From contig JBBBWG010025556.1 of NCBI GenBank assembly GCA_037176905.1, forward strand, positions 1-64,000: a stretch of DNA of 64,000 nt. The letters are read 5' to 3'. A program made the translations under genes and the position numbers. This stretch comes from Azolla pinnata. Taxonomy: Eukaryota > Streptophyta > Polypodiopsida > Salviniales > Salviniaceae. The number at the start of each line of letters is the position of its first letter. Position 1 is the first letter of the stretch. Positions 1-10,780 of the stretch are shown in pieces. A model generated the notes under the pieces. It was not told the origin of the DNA and did no database searches. It saw only the letters and a program-made list of their open reading frames with translations.

Positions 1-597
1 TATATATATAGCTGCTTTGCTTTCCAAGCACCAGCTCTGTCGACATCGGCACCGCAACCGCAATTCCGCACATCTTTTGCCTCTGACAACCTTGGGGGGG
101 GGATTGGCTCAGGAAACAACGAAATTCTCTGTCGTTACCGTAACCTTTGTCTTGCCTTTCCGACGAAAAGGCTCTCTTGCACGTGTGAGGCGCGCAGAAC
201 ACCCACCAAAGCCTGATCCCTCGGCGTTTTCTTGTTCCAAAAGGATAAGCAGAAAGATAGCAGGAGGCTCCGAAGTTTTTGCTCCTCCTGGCCATGGAAA
301 TCCAATCTGCAGGCAACATATATACACGTTAGCAGGAGCCGAGTCCTCCCACTGCATCGGAATACATATGACGATTTCTGCTGTCCTTCGATGGGCCCGG
401 GATTGATTTGGCGGAGCAAATGAACCGTGGCCTCTTTCTGATGTATAGATCCTCAATAGTCTTGCAACCAAATGTAGAGAAAGAGTCGTCTCTCTTCTTG
501 ATAGTGCACCTAGAAAAGCTTCTTTCTAATAGTCAATCGGATCCTTAATCTAATGTTTAGCCCCCTAAGTTTGTTCTATTCTCTGGAAATCTCCTCC

Positions 598-599
<2 letters not shown>

Positions 600-638
<39 letters not shown>
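600..638. repeat. TA/CA dinucleotide microsatellite
   Basis: An uninterrupted TA run passes directly into a CA run. It is a simple repeat in the intergenic region upstream of the first PPR gene. Confidence 0.9.
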
Positions 639-889
639 ATGGCAATTATCAGATATGTTGCAAACACGATTAATCCTATTATCAGTTATCAGCCACCATG
701 GTGGTTTGCCTTTTTTTCATCCCGTCGTCAGGCAACCATCTGATCATCAGCTGTTCGCAAACTTAAAACCAGCAGTTCGGCGATGATGGATGACGGCGGC
801 GATTTCTCTATGCACACAGATCCGATCCTGTAGAACCGAAGCAGTTTCCCAAAAGGGTTTCTGAAGGGGGGGTTTCAGAGCCAAATGGC

Positions 890-976
890 ACATGCATGCA
901 TGCACATACATGCAGCCATTACATATGCAAGCATATAGATCTACACATAGACCAATGCATATGCATGCATGCATGC

Positions 977-1011
<35 letters not shown>

Positions 1012-1066
1012 TACATACATACATACATACATACATACATGCATGCATGCATACATTCATACTACC
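890..1066. repeat. CATG/ACAT tetranucleotide array
   Basis: This is a mixed array of CATG, ACAT and CA units. Both strands stay open in several frames only because the repeat encodes Thr-His-Ile-Tyr or Val-Cys-Met-Tyr strings. The array lies directly before the start codon of the P-class PPR gene, so it is probably promoter or 5' leader rather than coding. Confidence 0.85.
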
Positions 1067-1127
1067 TCTGTTTCTGCTCTCGGAAGACGATGAGCCCACG
1101 AACTCTTCTTCTTCCTCGGGAGCTTCC

Positions 1128-3167
1128 ATGGTTCGCTGGCTCCTGCCCCTGGCGACGAAACCCTGCTCCAAAGCTGCGCGCGAGCCGCCGTCTCTCTGCC
1201 TCCACACCCTGCCCCTCGCAAACGCCAGCGTGAGTGATCTATCTCCTCCTCTCGCTGCCTATTTGGTTCCCAACTCCGAGGCCAGGTACTGGGCCTCCGA
1301 CTTGACCCAGTTCTTGCAGAGACTCGATCGCATCCGAAGCATCCGCGGCGTGCTTAGAGGCCGGCCCTGGAGCTCGGATGTGGCAATGAAGCTCAAGAGC
1401 CTCGATGTCGCGTTCAACGTCGAGATCTTTTGCCAAGTCCTCCGAAGCCGCGATGTGCCCCCTCCCACCTGCGTTGCGCTGTTTCACTGGGTCAGGGAAG
1501 AACATGCGTTTCAGCACACGTTCCATACCTATGATGCGCTCATAGGAATGCTCATTCGATGCGCCGAACATGAGGAAATGCTGGAGATCGTCGAGGACTA
1601 CCGGCAGAGCTCTTTCTGCGAAGACCCGACCTATTTCCATAACCTCATACGATGGCATGCTAAAGCTCACAACCTTGCTGCAGTTCTCAACCTGTGGGAT
1701 CAAATGACAGAAAGTCATGTGAAGCCAGGAGTTGGCCTGTGCAACATTGTGATTGACTTGCTCGGTGGGAAGAGGCAGTATCGAGAGCTGTTACTCGTAT
1801 ACCACCAGGCAGCCCGGAGTGGACACCCTCTGAGTCCTGGCACTTACACTATCCTCATCAAACACCTTGCTTCATCTGGCCACTTGATTGCGGGAATGCA
1901 GATTTTCGAGCAGCTGCCTTTGCTGAAAGTTAGGCAAACTCCCCTTATGTTTGCAATCTTGATTGCACACTCTGTATCCTCCAGGTGCCATGATTTGATG
2001 AGCCGATTGAGGTTCTACATGAAAGAAATATGTGTCAAGCCGACTCGTCAAGTTCTCACATTGGTACGAGCCTTGCAAAGTTCCGGAAAAACGTCCGAAT
2101 CCAACACGGTCAGTCAATGCTTTTGGCCTGAGCTCACTGCTCATCAGAGATGCGCATTGCTTGGATCATCCCCTGAAGATGGGGATGATACTCATGAAGG
2201 TGAACATGATCACAGCGAGGATGTCCTCTATGCGATCGATGTCCAGAGAGATGGTGATCATGATTCATGCATAAATGTACAAGGGCTTGCTCATGCGCTC
2301 AAAAACTGGGAACCTCATACTGCATCCACTCTAAGCAATGCAAATATGAAGTGGACTAACGAGCTGATTTACAGGGTTCTTTGCAATATACGAAAGGTAG
2401 ACGTAGCTCGCAATTTCTTCAGCTGGGTACAGGATCAGCCAGGATTCAGGTTTTCAGCCCCAGTGATGTCCAGAATGATTGTGCTACTTGCTATGAATCG
2501 TGATATGCTAGCTGTTGAACATCTCATGAGCAAAGCTAGGAAAGAAGGTATACCTTTATCAGTGCATGTTCTAACTGCTGTTGTCAAAGCATACGGCCTG
2601 ATGGCAGACACTAACAAAGCTATGCAAACTTTTCACAGGCTCGAAGAGTATGGCTTGCAACCTAATATGGAGGTGTATGAGAATGTGATTCATGCACTGG
2701 TCAAACAAAGACAATGCATCAAGGCCAAGGAGTATTTTGATCGGATGAAGATTTCGGGGCTGCGTCCATCTGGGAAGGTATGTGCGATGTTGATCGAGTG
2801 CTTTGGTTTGTGTAACCGCCTCGACACAGCCTGCTCCATTTTCCGAGAGCGAGTGAAATTGCGTAGAGAAACAGATGCAGATTTATTTACAGCTATGATC
2901 AAAGCTTATTTTTGGAACCGAAAACCTGATTCAGCGTTGGAAACTTTTAAAGCGTATAAGCAAGCTGGTCTTGACCCCACTCCAGAGTGTATGGATGCCA
3001 TGAACAAAGGTTTATGCTCGCTGAACAGATCAAGAGAGGCTAAGGCATTAAGGTATGCCATGGATGCATCAAAGCAGGCAGTCATATACAATCCTGAGGT
3101 GCTCATCAAAATAGATGACATCTTGGAGAAAAGTTTTGTTGGAGTTTGTCTCGCATGCAACAAGTAA
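1128..3167 (+). CDS. P-class pentatricopeptide repeat protein, single exon
   Basis: A single-exon reading frame of 679 residues from the chosen start. The frame stays open upstream to 969, but that extension only translates the ACAT microsatellite, so I take the Met at 1128, which begins MVRWLLPLATK, an Arg/Lys-bearing, acid-free N-terminus suited to organelle import. The body is made of 35-residue helical repeats of the P type, with phrases such as VYENVIHALVKQ and ADLFTAMIKAYF. An acidic stretch near residues 350-375 (PEDGDDTHEGEHDHSED) splits the repeats into two blocks. No E, DYW or SMR domain is visible. P-class PPR proteins bind organellar RNA and act in its stability, splicing or translation; the RNA target cannot be read from the sequence. 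The neighbouring DNAJC8-like gene is convergent. Confidence 0.88.
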   Translation: MVRWLLPLATKPCSKAAREPPSLCLHTLPLANASVSDLSPPLAAYLVPNSEARYWASDLTQFLQRLDRIRSIRGVLRGRPWSSDVAMKLKSLDVAFNVEIFCQVLRSRDVPPPTCVALFHWVREEHAFQHTFHTYDALIGMLIRCAEHEEMLEIVEDYRQSSFCEDPTYFHNLIRWHAKAHNLAAVLNLWDQMTESHVKPGVGLCNIVIDLLGGKRQYRELLLVYHQAARSGHPLSPGTYTILIKHLASSGHLIAGMQIFEQLPLLKVRQTPLMFAILIAHSVSSRCHDLMSRLRFYMKEICVKPTRQVLTLVRALQSSGKTSESNTVSQCFWPELTAHQRCALLGSSPEDGDDTHEGEHDHSEDVLYAIDVQRDGDHDSCINVQGLAHALKNWEPHTASTLSNANMKWTNELIYRVLCNIRKVDVARNFFSWVQDQPGFRFSAPVMSRMIVLLAMNRDMLAVEHLMSKARKEGIPLSVHVLTAVVKAYGLMADTNKAMQTFHRLEEYGLQPNMEVYENVIHALVKQRQCIKAKEYFDRMKISGLRPSGKVCAMLIECFGLCNRLDTACSIFRERVKLRRETDADLFTAMIKAYFWNRKPDSALETFKAYKQAGLDPTPECMDAMNKGLCSLNRSREAKALRYAMDASKQAVIYNPEVLIKIDDILEKSFVGVCLACNK

Positions 3168-4255
3168 AAAAAGCAGGCAACTGTAAACAAATTGTGGCGG
3201 ATGAGGCTTAGTCGGGATATCACCTGGCCGGCATACGATGACTGCTGTAGAGTCTTGTTGCTATGCTTGCCAAACAAGTCGTGCAATTTTGTCGATAAAA
3301 ACCTTGAAAAACTTCTCACTCGGAATGTTACCCTCGATCCAAAACATCATGAGCTGGTGAATATGCAGCACAACTTTTGGAATCAAAATGCCTGAAGACT
3401 ACCATTTCACCTTCTAGAGGGTTCTTCCTCTCGACACTCTTCGAGTGGATTTTAAACGCATGTGTTAAGCACTCAGAATGAAAATTAACCTTAAGACATT
3501 GAGATACATAAATATTTGAAACACTTCCGAGGATACTGGCTGCATGTTGAAATGTACAACAAAATATTTCCGATATTTACGAGTTCAATGACCAACTAGA
3601 TATAGAATCTGCATTGTGCTCTCTTTGCTGAGCATTCAAGAGCGAGCTCAATCCCTCGACTATGTTGGCTCCAAACACCTATGTAAGTTCTGAAATTCCT
3701 TCTTCAAGCAGCTCTACATTTCAATGTGACAACCTCTACCTCTATCCACTTGTGCATTTTTCTTTTCACTCTCATGTTCAGCACCTTATTTCAATCTGTT
3801 TTTGTTGCTACAACATATCTTTTTAACATCTCCCAGCTCTCGTCTACGAGCTTAACTAGCCATTTACTCAAGTGTACTTGTCACTAGCTTTCCTAGGAGG
3901 TCAGAAATCTCAGTTCATAGACTTATTCACAAGTACCTGGCAACCTCTCAATCAGTAAGGGGCAGCCTGGATGCGTATACATATATATGCCTAAATCTTT
4001 TGTCCCCGAAATGCATTTATTGAAAATATAACGCAACACGCAATCCAAAACTGAAACCATCTGAAATAGATGATCACGGACCATCGAGGGCAAAAAACGG
4101 TGATGCAATAGCCATTTTCTTGATTAGCTTGTTAGAGATGGCTCATTGATCTCTGCGAACTACACATTAAGGCGAAATATGTTACAACTAATATAACTGA
4201 TGCATTTACACCAATAATTGAAATTCAGTTGGTAATAATGGCCACAAAAAGGGTA
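3168..4255. other. Intergenic stretch between two convergent genes
   Basis: AT-rich sequence that holds the 3' flanks of the PPR gene (+) and the DNAJC8-like gene (-). No supported gene. The short frame at 3192-3395 has no recognisable family and probably lies in the PPR 3' UTR. Confidence 0.6.
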
Positions 4256-7200
4256 TTAGGCTTTTTTTATTGGTCGTTGCACGTAGGACTTGTTAGGGTC
4301 TTCTGTCTTTAGTTTTGGAGGACGGAGCTCCCCTTTTTTGGCCTTCAACAAGAAACATCAACCATCAGATAATTAAGAAAACAAGCACTAGAAAGAGGAA
4401 TCGATTGATATTTGTTACCTTCTTCCCAGCTTTCATGAAATCCCGCCAACTCGTAACCTGTAAAAAAAAAGGTAATGTTAACGCCTTAGTCCTCAACATC
4501 CCAGATTTCCTATCTTAATTGAGAGCAGATCTAAAAACAAATCCCCTTGGATATGCACACTCAAATATAATGAATGATAATGTATGCCAATAAAATTCTC
4601 CACAAATGGAGATCAAATTGCAAATGTAGGGACCAAAAAAAATTTTGGGTAGTTTAAACTGACTATAACTGTTTCACAATAATAACATTCTCATTAACAA
4701 ATAAATAGATAGGCTTCAAAGACATATACCCGATTCTCCCTTGTATCTTCCCACTTCTGGTCATTCTCGCGTTTTCTTTTTGATATTTCTTTTGCCTCTT
4801 CCTCATCCTTTTTCAATCTTCCTTCTTCTTCTGAGATCTGGATAGCATTGTATACACCACATCTAATTTAACAAAAGTTCAACTCAAGCCGCATTAGCAG
4901 GGAATAGTAACATGATCCTTACACGCATCTGCATTTTTCTCCTGCGCCATTCCTGCTCTGTAAGTATTTCACGAACACGTTGCTTCCACTTTTCTTTGAA
5001 CTCTTCAGTGTCTTCGTATTGCACTTCGTATTTACCCTGCGTACCACAGCCAAAAACTCATGAATGCTACAATAGGCACATTTGTACTTTCTGAGGTATC
5101 ATGTATATATTTAAGAAAATTAACACTCCAACTAAATAGCTAAAAAATCCAAATGAATAAACCAAGCATAGTTTATGAATTCTACATAGACTTAAACTAT
5201 CAAAGGTTACCTCATCAACCAGTGATCTTATCTTAGAAGCATTGTCCAACTAAATAGCTAAAGGATCCTATTGAATAAACCGAGCCTAGTTTATGAATTC
5301 TACATTGATTTAAACCATCAAAGGTTACCTCATCAACCAGCGATCTTATCTTAGAAGCATTGTCTTTCTTTAATTGCTTTCTTCTTTCTGCCCTCAGTTC
5401 ATCTGCAATGTACATTTTGAACAAGCAGATATATAAATGGATCAAGGTCTATTTTCTCATAGTAAACTTGTGTAGTAATTAAAAACTCAACCAAGCAGAT
5501 GTGCAGTACTAAGTGAGATGGAGGATGAGAAACATTGAATCAGAAAGAAGAGTCCTAGAGCAGCAGCCAGATTGCCCAGTCTCTACCACATGTTCAGGTG
5601 CCAAAACACACATCAAAGCCTTCCTAGATATATGGTTGAGAACTGCTAGTCTTCTTTATAAAATTGTGTACTTGCTCCGCTACAACTCTTGAATTTGTGC
5701 AAAACAATATTTCATGTCCAGTGTGAAATGTACAAGGGCTCTATAGTCTCCAGACCAGACCACTTAAGGTGTGCAAGCCCCAGCATTGGCAGGTGGTTGA
5801 CCTAGTTAGATGTATCCAATGTAAATGCAAGTCTCCTCTTATTCACTCAAACAAAATGTATCTCTACCAACTTCCAGGAAAGAAAGAAAAATCTAAAGTC
5901 CTTTGAGATGCAATTACATTAGCTTAGTTCAGAAGGCCCCTGTCACTTCAATCAATGCAGTTTGATCTTTTTGCAGACAAAATGTCTCATTGACAGGTGA
6001 GAACAATTTCATCCCTGTTCACACCCTAGCTACAGCATAAAGCCAGTTTCCTGTTTGATGCTATGGCTGAAATTCCCACAGGCATGGAATTCCTGTTTGA
6101 TGCAGCATTGTCAATCAAAAAGGACTGTTGAAATGCCCTATCAACATTGGAGTTCCTACGGGAAGTAGTGAAAAATCTGGTTCTATTTTATCACTATCCA
6201 ATAACCAAAGGATATGAGGACATGAGAGCACTGTTGAAGTTTGAAGCCTTTTAACATTCAGCAAGATGAGTTTAAGGCTACAATCTTGATACAATAAAGA
6301 GATGCTGGAATTTAATTAAAAACTTTTATCTGTAAGAAAAAGTGTTGAAGAATAACTTTTATGAAAAGAAACGGAGCAGTGATTCAAGGTGAAGTCGAGG
6401 AAGAAGGACACTGTGCTCCTAATTGCTCTCCTTATAAGTTTACTAAATTTCACTAATGTATAAAAATATACAGCACAAATCCAAAAAGTTGAACCACATG
6501 ACCTATGCATAGCTCCTAGAAATTTAGGCATCTGAGTGGAAGAGAATAAGGCTTATGGCTGATTTTTAAATTGTACTCAAAGATATGTGATCAGAGAAGA
6601 ATATCGCATTATGCTGCAGGAAAATGGAAATATGCCTCACATTTCAACCTTCATGAATTGATAGACAACTACAATAAATAAAGCCCTTGGAAAGTTGTCT
6701 CGTAGATGTAATGTTTGGAGGCGAATACGTGCATGTTATCTGAGCTAATAATGTACAAAAACCATCTTTCTACTTACTTGATCTCTTTAAAAATGTTCAC
6801 GTGCATAGAGTTAACTCAAATCACTTGTGATAGAAAAAAACACAGCATCTGATGCTTTCAGCTTTTTGGACCTCTACCAACAGCGTTATATCCTGAGATG
6901 CCCAGGAATAATTATTTCCCTTGTTTAATGCAGGAATGCAAAAGATTTGCAAGGCTTTGTAAATATCTTTGTGAAGAGATTAGCAATCATAAACAGTCTT
7001 TCACAAGTAATGAATTTAACCCTGTTTTTATCGAACAATTTTGGAATTCCTAGAGCCTATTACTGAGAACATGGTATCATATACTGCCGTCTATAACCAG
7101 AGTACTTTCCTTATAATCTCTTTAGTTGAGAAACCACCAAGGCTTATACAATTAATGTCTTGAATGATTACATGTTTCCAAACTATCATTTCATGTGTAA

Positions 7201-9167
7201 AAACCCAAACAGGCCAAAAAATTCATGACAATACCTCTTGCAAGCTTGATTTGCGCCACTATATATTCCCTTTCTTGTGGTTCCAAAAGTACTTGCTGAG
7301 CTTTTGCCAACGCTACATGACCACCAAAAGATAGATGTAAGGTGATAATGTTCAAATTACGTTTTGTAATGTAACACAGCATGTACACGTCACTTTGTTT
7401 GCCATAAACAATTTAATTACTACTATAATGAGCTCACACTTTCCAAACCTTTAGACCATTACTACTTAAAACTTGTTATACATTACAAACGAACATGGTA
7501 CCTAGGGAAATCACTCATGCTTGAACGAGGATAAGTAAGAATTCATGATGTGAAATTTACAGTATCAGAAGCAGCTAAGGAATTTTTTCTTGAAAGAGGA
7601 TAGTGACTATGCATATTTGTATCACCAGCAATGAAGACAGATACTAAAATAAGTTCAAACAATCAGAAATGCTAGGTGTGTATTGTGTGTATCTTAAGTA
7701 TCATTTGAATAAAAAGATCCATTCGCAGATTAATTTATACACAAAAGAGGAAGTAAATTAATAAAAGCTACCTGCAAAAGCTTCTTTTGCCTTAGGATGC
7801 TTGCATTTGTCTGGATGAACCAGTAGTGAGAGCTGAAAACATGAGAACATCAGCAATTTGGATCAAAAGGCAAAAAAAGCACTCATTTAATGTACTTTCG
7901 CTTCAACAGAAAGTGGCAAAGTCTAAAACTCTTGCATCAATAAATAAATTCACTAAGCTTCAACAGAAGTACAAGAAATGTGCAAAATTCTGCTTGATTC
8001 TTGACAGATCAAGAAAAGGCAGCAACTTATGAAAATGAGAGTAAACAGGTTTTATGAGAAATCTGGTGTCAAGCGGAAATATAAAGAATCATCTTATTTT
8101 AGTTAATTTACGTATAAAAGCAAATTTGCAATACAGTGGCTCTAGAACAGGCACGCGTTTTCACATGTGCGTAAATGTAGAAATGAAGCTCAAATTTTCC
8201 TTGGACTTGGAGCAAGGATGATGTTTGAAACGCAGTGTTACGGATACCATAATGCAGCATAAAAATACAAACATTACTACCCAGATATGACAAAAACAAA
8301 TGAGTCAACTTACAAAGAGATGTTATAATATACTCGGAGGATTCGAGTTGTCTCGCCTTGAGATGTCATGTCTAGTACACAATCTTGTAGTACATTTACA
8401 AAGAGTAACAAAGAAAAATATTTCAATCAACAGGATCCCATACATGCTAAACACAAAACTAAAAGGCTCGGCTGAAAAGAAGATGCCTTATTGAGGCTTT
8501 AGATAATGACGTGCTATGTATACCTTCGAACATTCCAACATTACTATTCACGGAAGGGGAAGCTAAGTTTTACACCCTACAGGCGAATAAGTTACCATAT
8601 TATAACAGATAGTGTCTTTTTGAATGTATTACTTGAAAAAATGCAACCATTACTATTCAAGAAAAACAAATCCAAATCTTTCAACCTAGAAGAAATACCT
8701 TGCGATATTGCCGTTTGACATCCTCTGGTGAAGATTCGAATGATAGATTTAAATGTTCAAATGGATTTAGCTTGAAACAGGCGAGAACCCTGTGGGAATA
8801 AGAAAAGTAGCATGTTAAACAAATGGAACTCCTTTTTTCTGTCTGAAAAGACAGCAAACGTCGTTGAGGAACCACGAACTCTAGAGACCATGACAAAGGT
8901 ACGATAGACAGCTCAAATACTCGAATGGTTCGAGAATTTTAGGATAGAAAAACGGAATTTTGAGGAAATCAGGCAGATGGACCACCAAACGTGCAGCCAG
9001 CAATACCGAATGAAAGTTCTGCACGGTGTATTGTTTTCTTTCTGGTTCTCGAGAAACGGACGGGAGGAGGGGGGATGAGAAGACCTGAGAACTTCGTTGT
9101 CGCGCTCGACCTCGCTCACATCCGCGAAGAACTCTTTGAGAAGCGCGTCTTCTGCGCTCTCGGCCAT
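4256..9167 (-). CDS. DNAJC8-like J-domain protein (splicing-associated)
   Basis: Nine exons on the minus strand: 9085-9167, 8699-8789, 7772-7832, 7235-7312, 5329-5402, 4923-5036, 4730-4837, 4419-4457 and 4256-4342. They sum to 735 nt, giving 244 residues with every junction in frame. The J domain starts near residue 37 (LNPFEHLNL) and contains QYRK, then the HPD triad at residues 64-66 (LLVHPDKCKHPKAKEAF), then LAKAQQVLLEPQEREYI. The C-terminal half is Lys/Glu/Arg-rich and helical (WRRRKMQMR, KEISKRKREND, SWRDFMKAGKK) and ends with LRPPK, matching the layout of DNAJC8. In animals DNAJC8 is a nuclear protein associated with spliceosome components and recruits Hsp70 through its J domain; that role is inferred here. 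A 118-bp tandem duplication sits at the donor of exon 5. Confidence 0.92.
5128..5363. repeat. 118-bp tandem duplication covering an exon end and its donor site
   Basis: Two adjacent copies (5128-5245 and 5246-5363) differ at a few positions. On the minus strand each copy carries the last 35 bases of exon 5 of the DNAJC8-like gene (encoding NASKIRSLVDE) followed by the GTAACC donor and part of the intron. The second donor, at about 5209-5210, therefore lies inside the intron as a copy. Using it would run into a stop, so only the 5329-5402 exon fits the protein. Confidence 0.9.
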
Positions 9168-10780
9168 CGCCTCGCGTACTTCGTCGCCGTCTCTGTATTG
9201 CTGTTGTTTGTTGTGCCTGTGTGTGTTCTCTGTGATGTATGTACGTGTACGTACAAATCCCTATTTCCGACAATACCCCTCCAATTTATGTTAAAAGTAA
9301 AACCATTTACAATTAAATTGTTCATTCCTGGTCTTTTTTATAGTGAAAAGACGTCCAATGGACTAAAGCGCATTCTGATCTGTTTTCATTTTGATCTTAG
9401 CTAGGCTTGAGATTAATTAATGGATCTTGAAACCGGCAACATGTCGATTTCGCTTGCAAATTTATGTAATGCGCTTAAACAGAAGCTTAGGAAAATTCTT
9501 GGAATCAAATGTCTTGTGGAATGCTTGTCTAAGTGGATATAAACTAGGCAATGCAGATCCCGTTTGGGCTATGGCTTGAGATGGAAGGACTAACTGCCCC
9601 ATGTATGCATGATTTCATTGTAGCAATTAGCGATGATGCAAGTCTCAAACAGGTGGAGGCCAAACTACTGGAAATGAATTCAAGACTTCAAAGATTGGAG
9701 TGCTCGAATGTTTTGTTGGAATTGGAAGCTGAAACAGCATATTTGCTAATTATTTTTTTATGAGTGCGGTAGGAGGCTTGAGTGTGGATTTGAAACATGT
9801 TCAACTCTTATGATCCTTGGTTTGCACTTGTCCATCGCAACTCGTAAAGAAGTTAGCTACGATTGCTACAATCCTAAAACCCTCACTCCTCCTATAGAAG
9901 TTAGCTTACCACCATCATGATAACGCACACTACTTGTGTGATGAGTAGCTGAACAATGCAATCGATGCATTTCGGGCATTTGTACAAAAATGAACACGAA
10001 CAACCAACGAAGCATTTATCTTTGGTGCATTGAGAAGTCACACTTTGTGGATTTGTTTGGCTAATAGATAGTTTGTTTGGTATTCAGACTCTAGTGATGC
10101 AGATGCTGCCTAATCTTATAGCACGAAGCAAAATAATACAACATTGGATGTGGCAAAGTATGGGACGGGTCCATTGCATCATACTCAAAACTCCATTCTC
10201 ATGCCCAAACCATTGGTCAAAACGCACGCATGGATACATCTGCAAGTATGTATGTGCACACACCACATGCATATGCATCTATGCATAGTCGGTAGATATA
10301 CATAGATCCATTGAGTCCATACATACATGCACGCATGCCCACATACATTTCATATAAGGGCCTGGCAAATACACACGTGCATACATACATAGGCACACGC
10401 GCACACACATACATACATGCACACATACATACATAGACACATGCACACATGCATGCATACATACATACATGCATGTATACACACATACATACATACATAC
10501 AAACATACATATTCACATAGGCATACACGCATAGACATAGATACATACACACATCGACATACATGCATAGACACATTGACAAACATGCATACATGCAATC
10601 GACGAGCACACATACATACATACATCGACACACATACATGTATGCCCACATTCACTGCATATATGTACATGCATACATAGATACGCAGATACATACATAT
10701 ACACACAGACGTATACACTAACCCTCTTCTCCCATTCCCTGTCTTTTGCGCCCGCTGCAGAGAAAGAAGAGGAGGAATCC
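9168..10780. other. Head-to-head intergenic region of DNAJC8-like and RPN2
   Basis: It holds the divergent promoters of the DNAJC8-like gene (-) and RPN2 (+). A 70-codon frame at 9551-9763 has no family features. The right third is an ACAT array that reaches to about 65 bases from the RPN2 start codon. Confidence 0.6.
10205..10715. repeat. ACAT/CATG tetranucleotide array of about 500 bp
   Basis: Long imperfect array of ACAT units with CATG, CACA and GACA variants. Reading frames through it encode only MYVC-like or THIY-like strings on either strand. It directly precedes the RPN2 leader. Confidence 0.85.

Larger units (their letters stand above)
1..1127. other. Left intergenic region and leader of the first PPR gene
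   Basis: No gene is supported here. The short reading frames on both strands near 17-471 have no recognisable motif. The window opens in a TA run. A TA tract followed by a CA tract lies at about 600-638. A CATG/ACAT array at about 890-1066 ends some 60 bases before the PPR start codon. Confidence 0.6.

Noticed and set aside
17-471. Overlapping reading frames of 60-130 codons on both strands at the left edge
   Set aside because: No recognisable motif, no consistent splice structure and no composition shift; probably chance frames.
747-1233. Frames with MYVCMYVC or THIHTYIHTY strings near the first PPR gene
   Set aside because: They are translations of the ACAT microsatellite. The PPR start was moved to 1128 for the same reason.
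9551-9763. 70-codon frame with a Leu-rich end between DNAJC8-like and RPN2
   Set aside because: No family resemblance and no partner exons; intergenic position.
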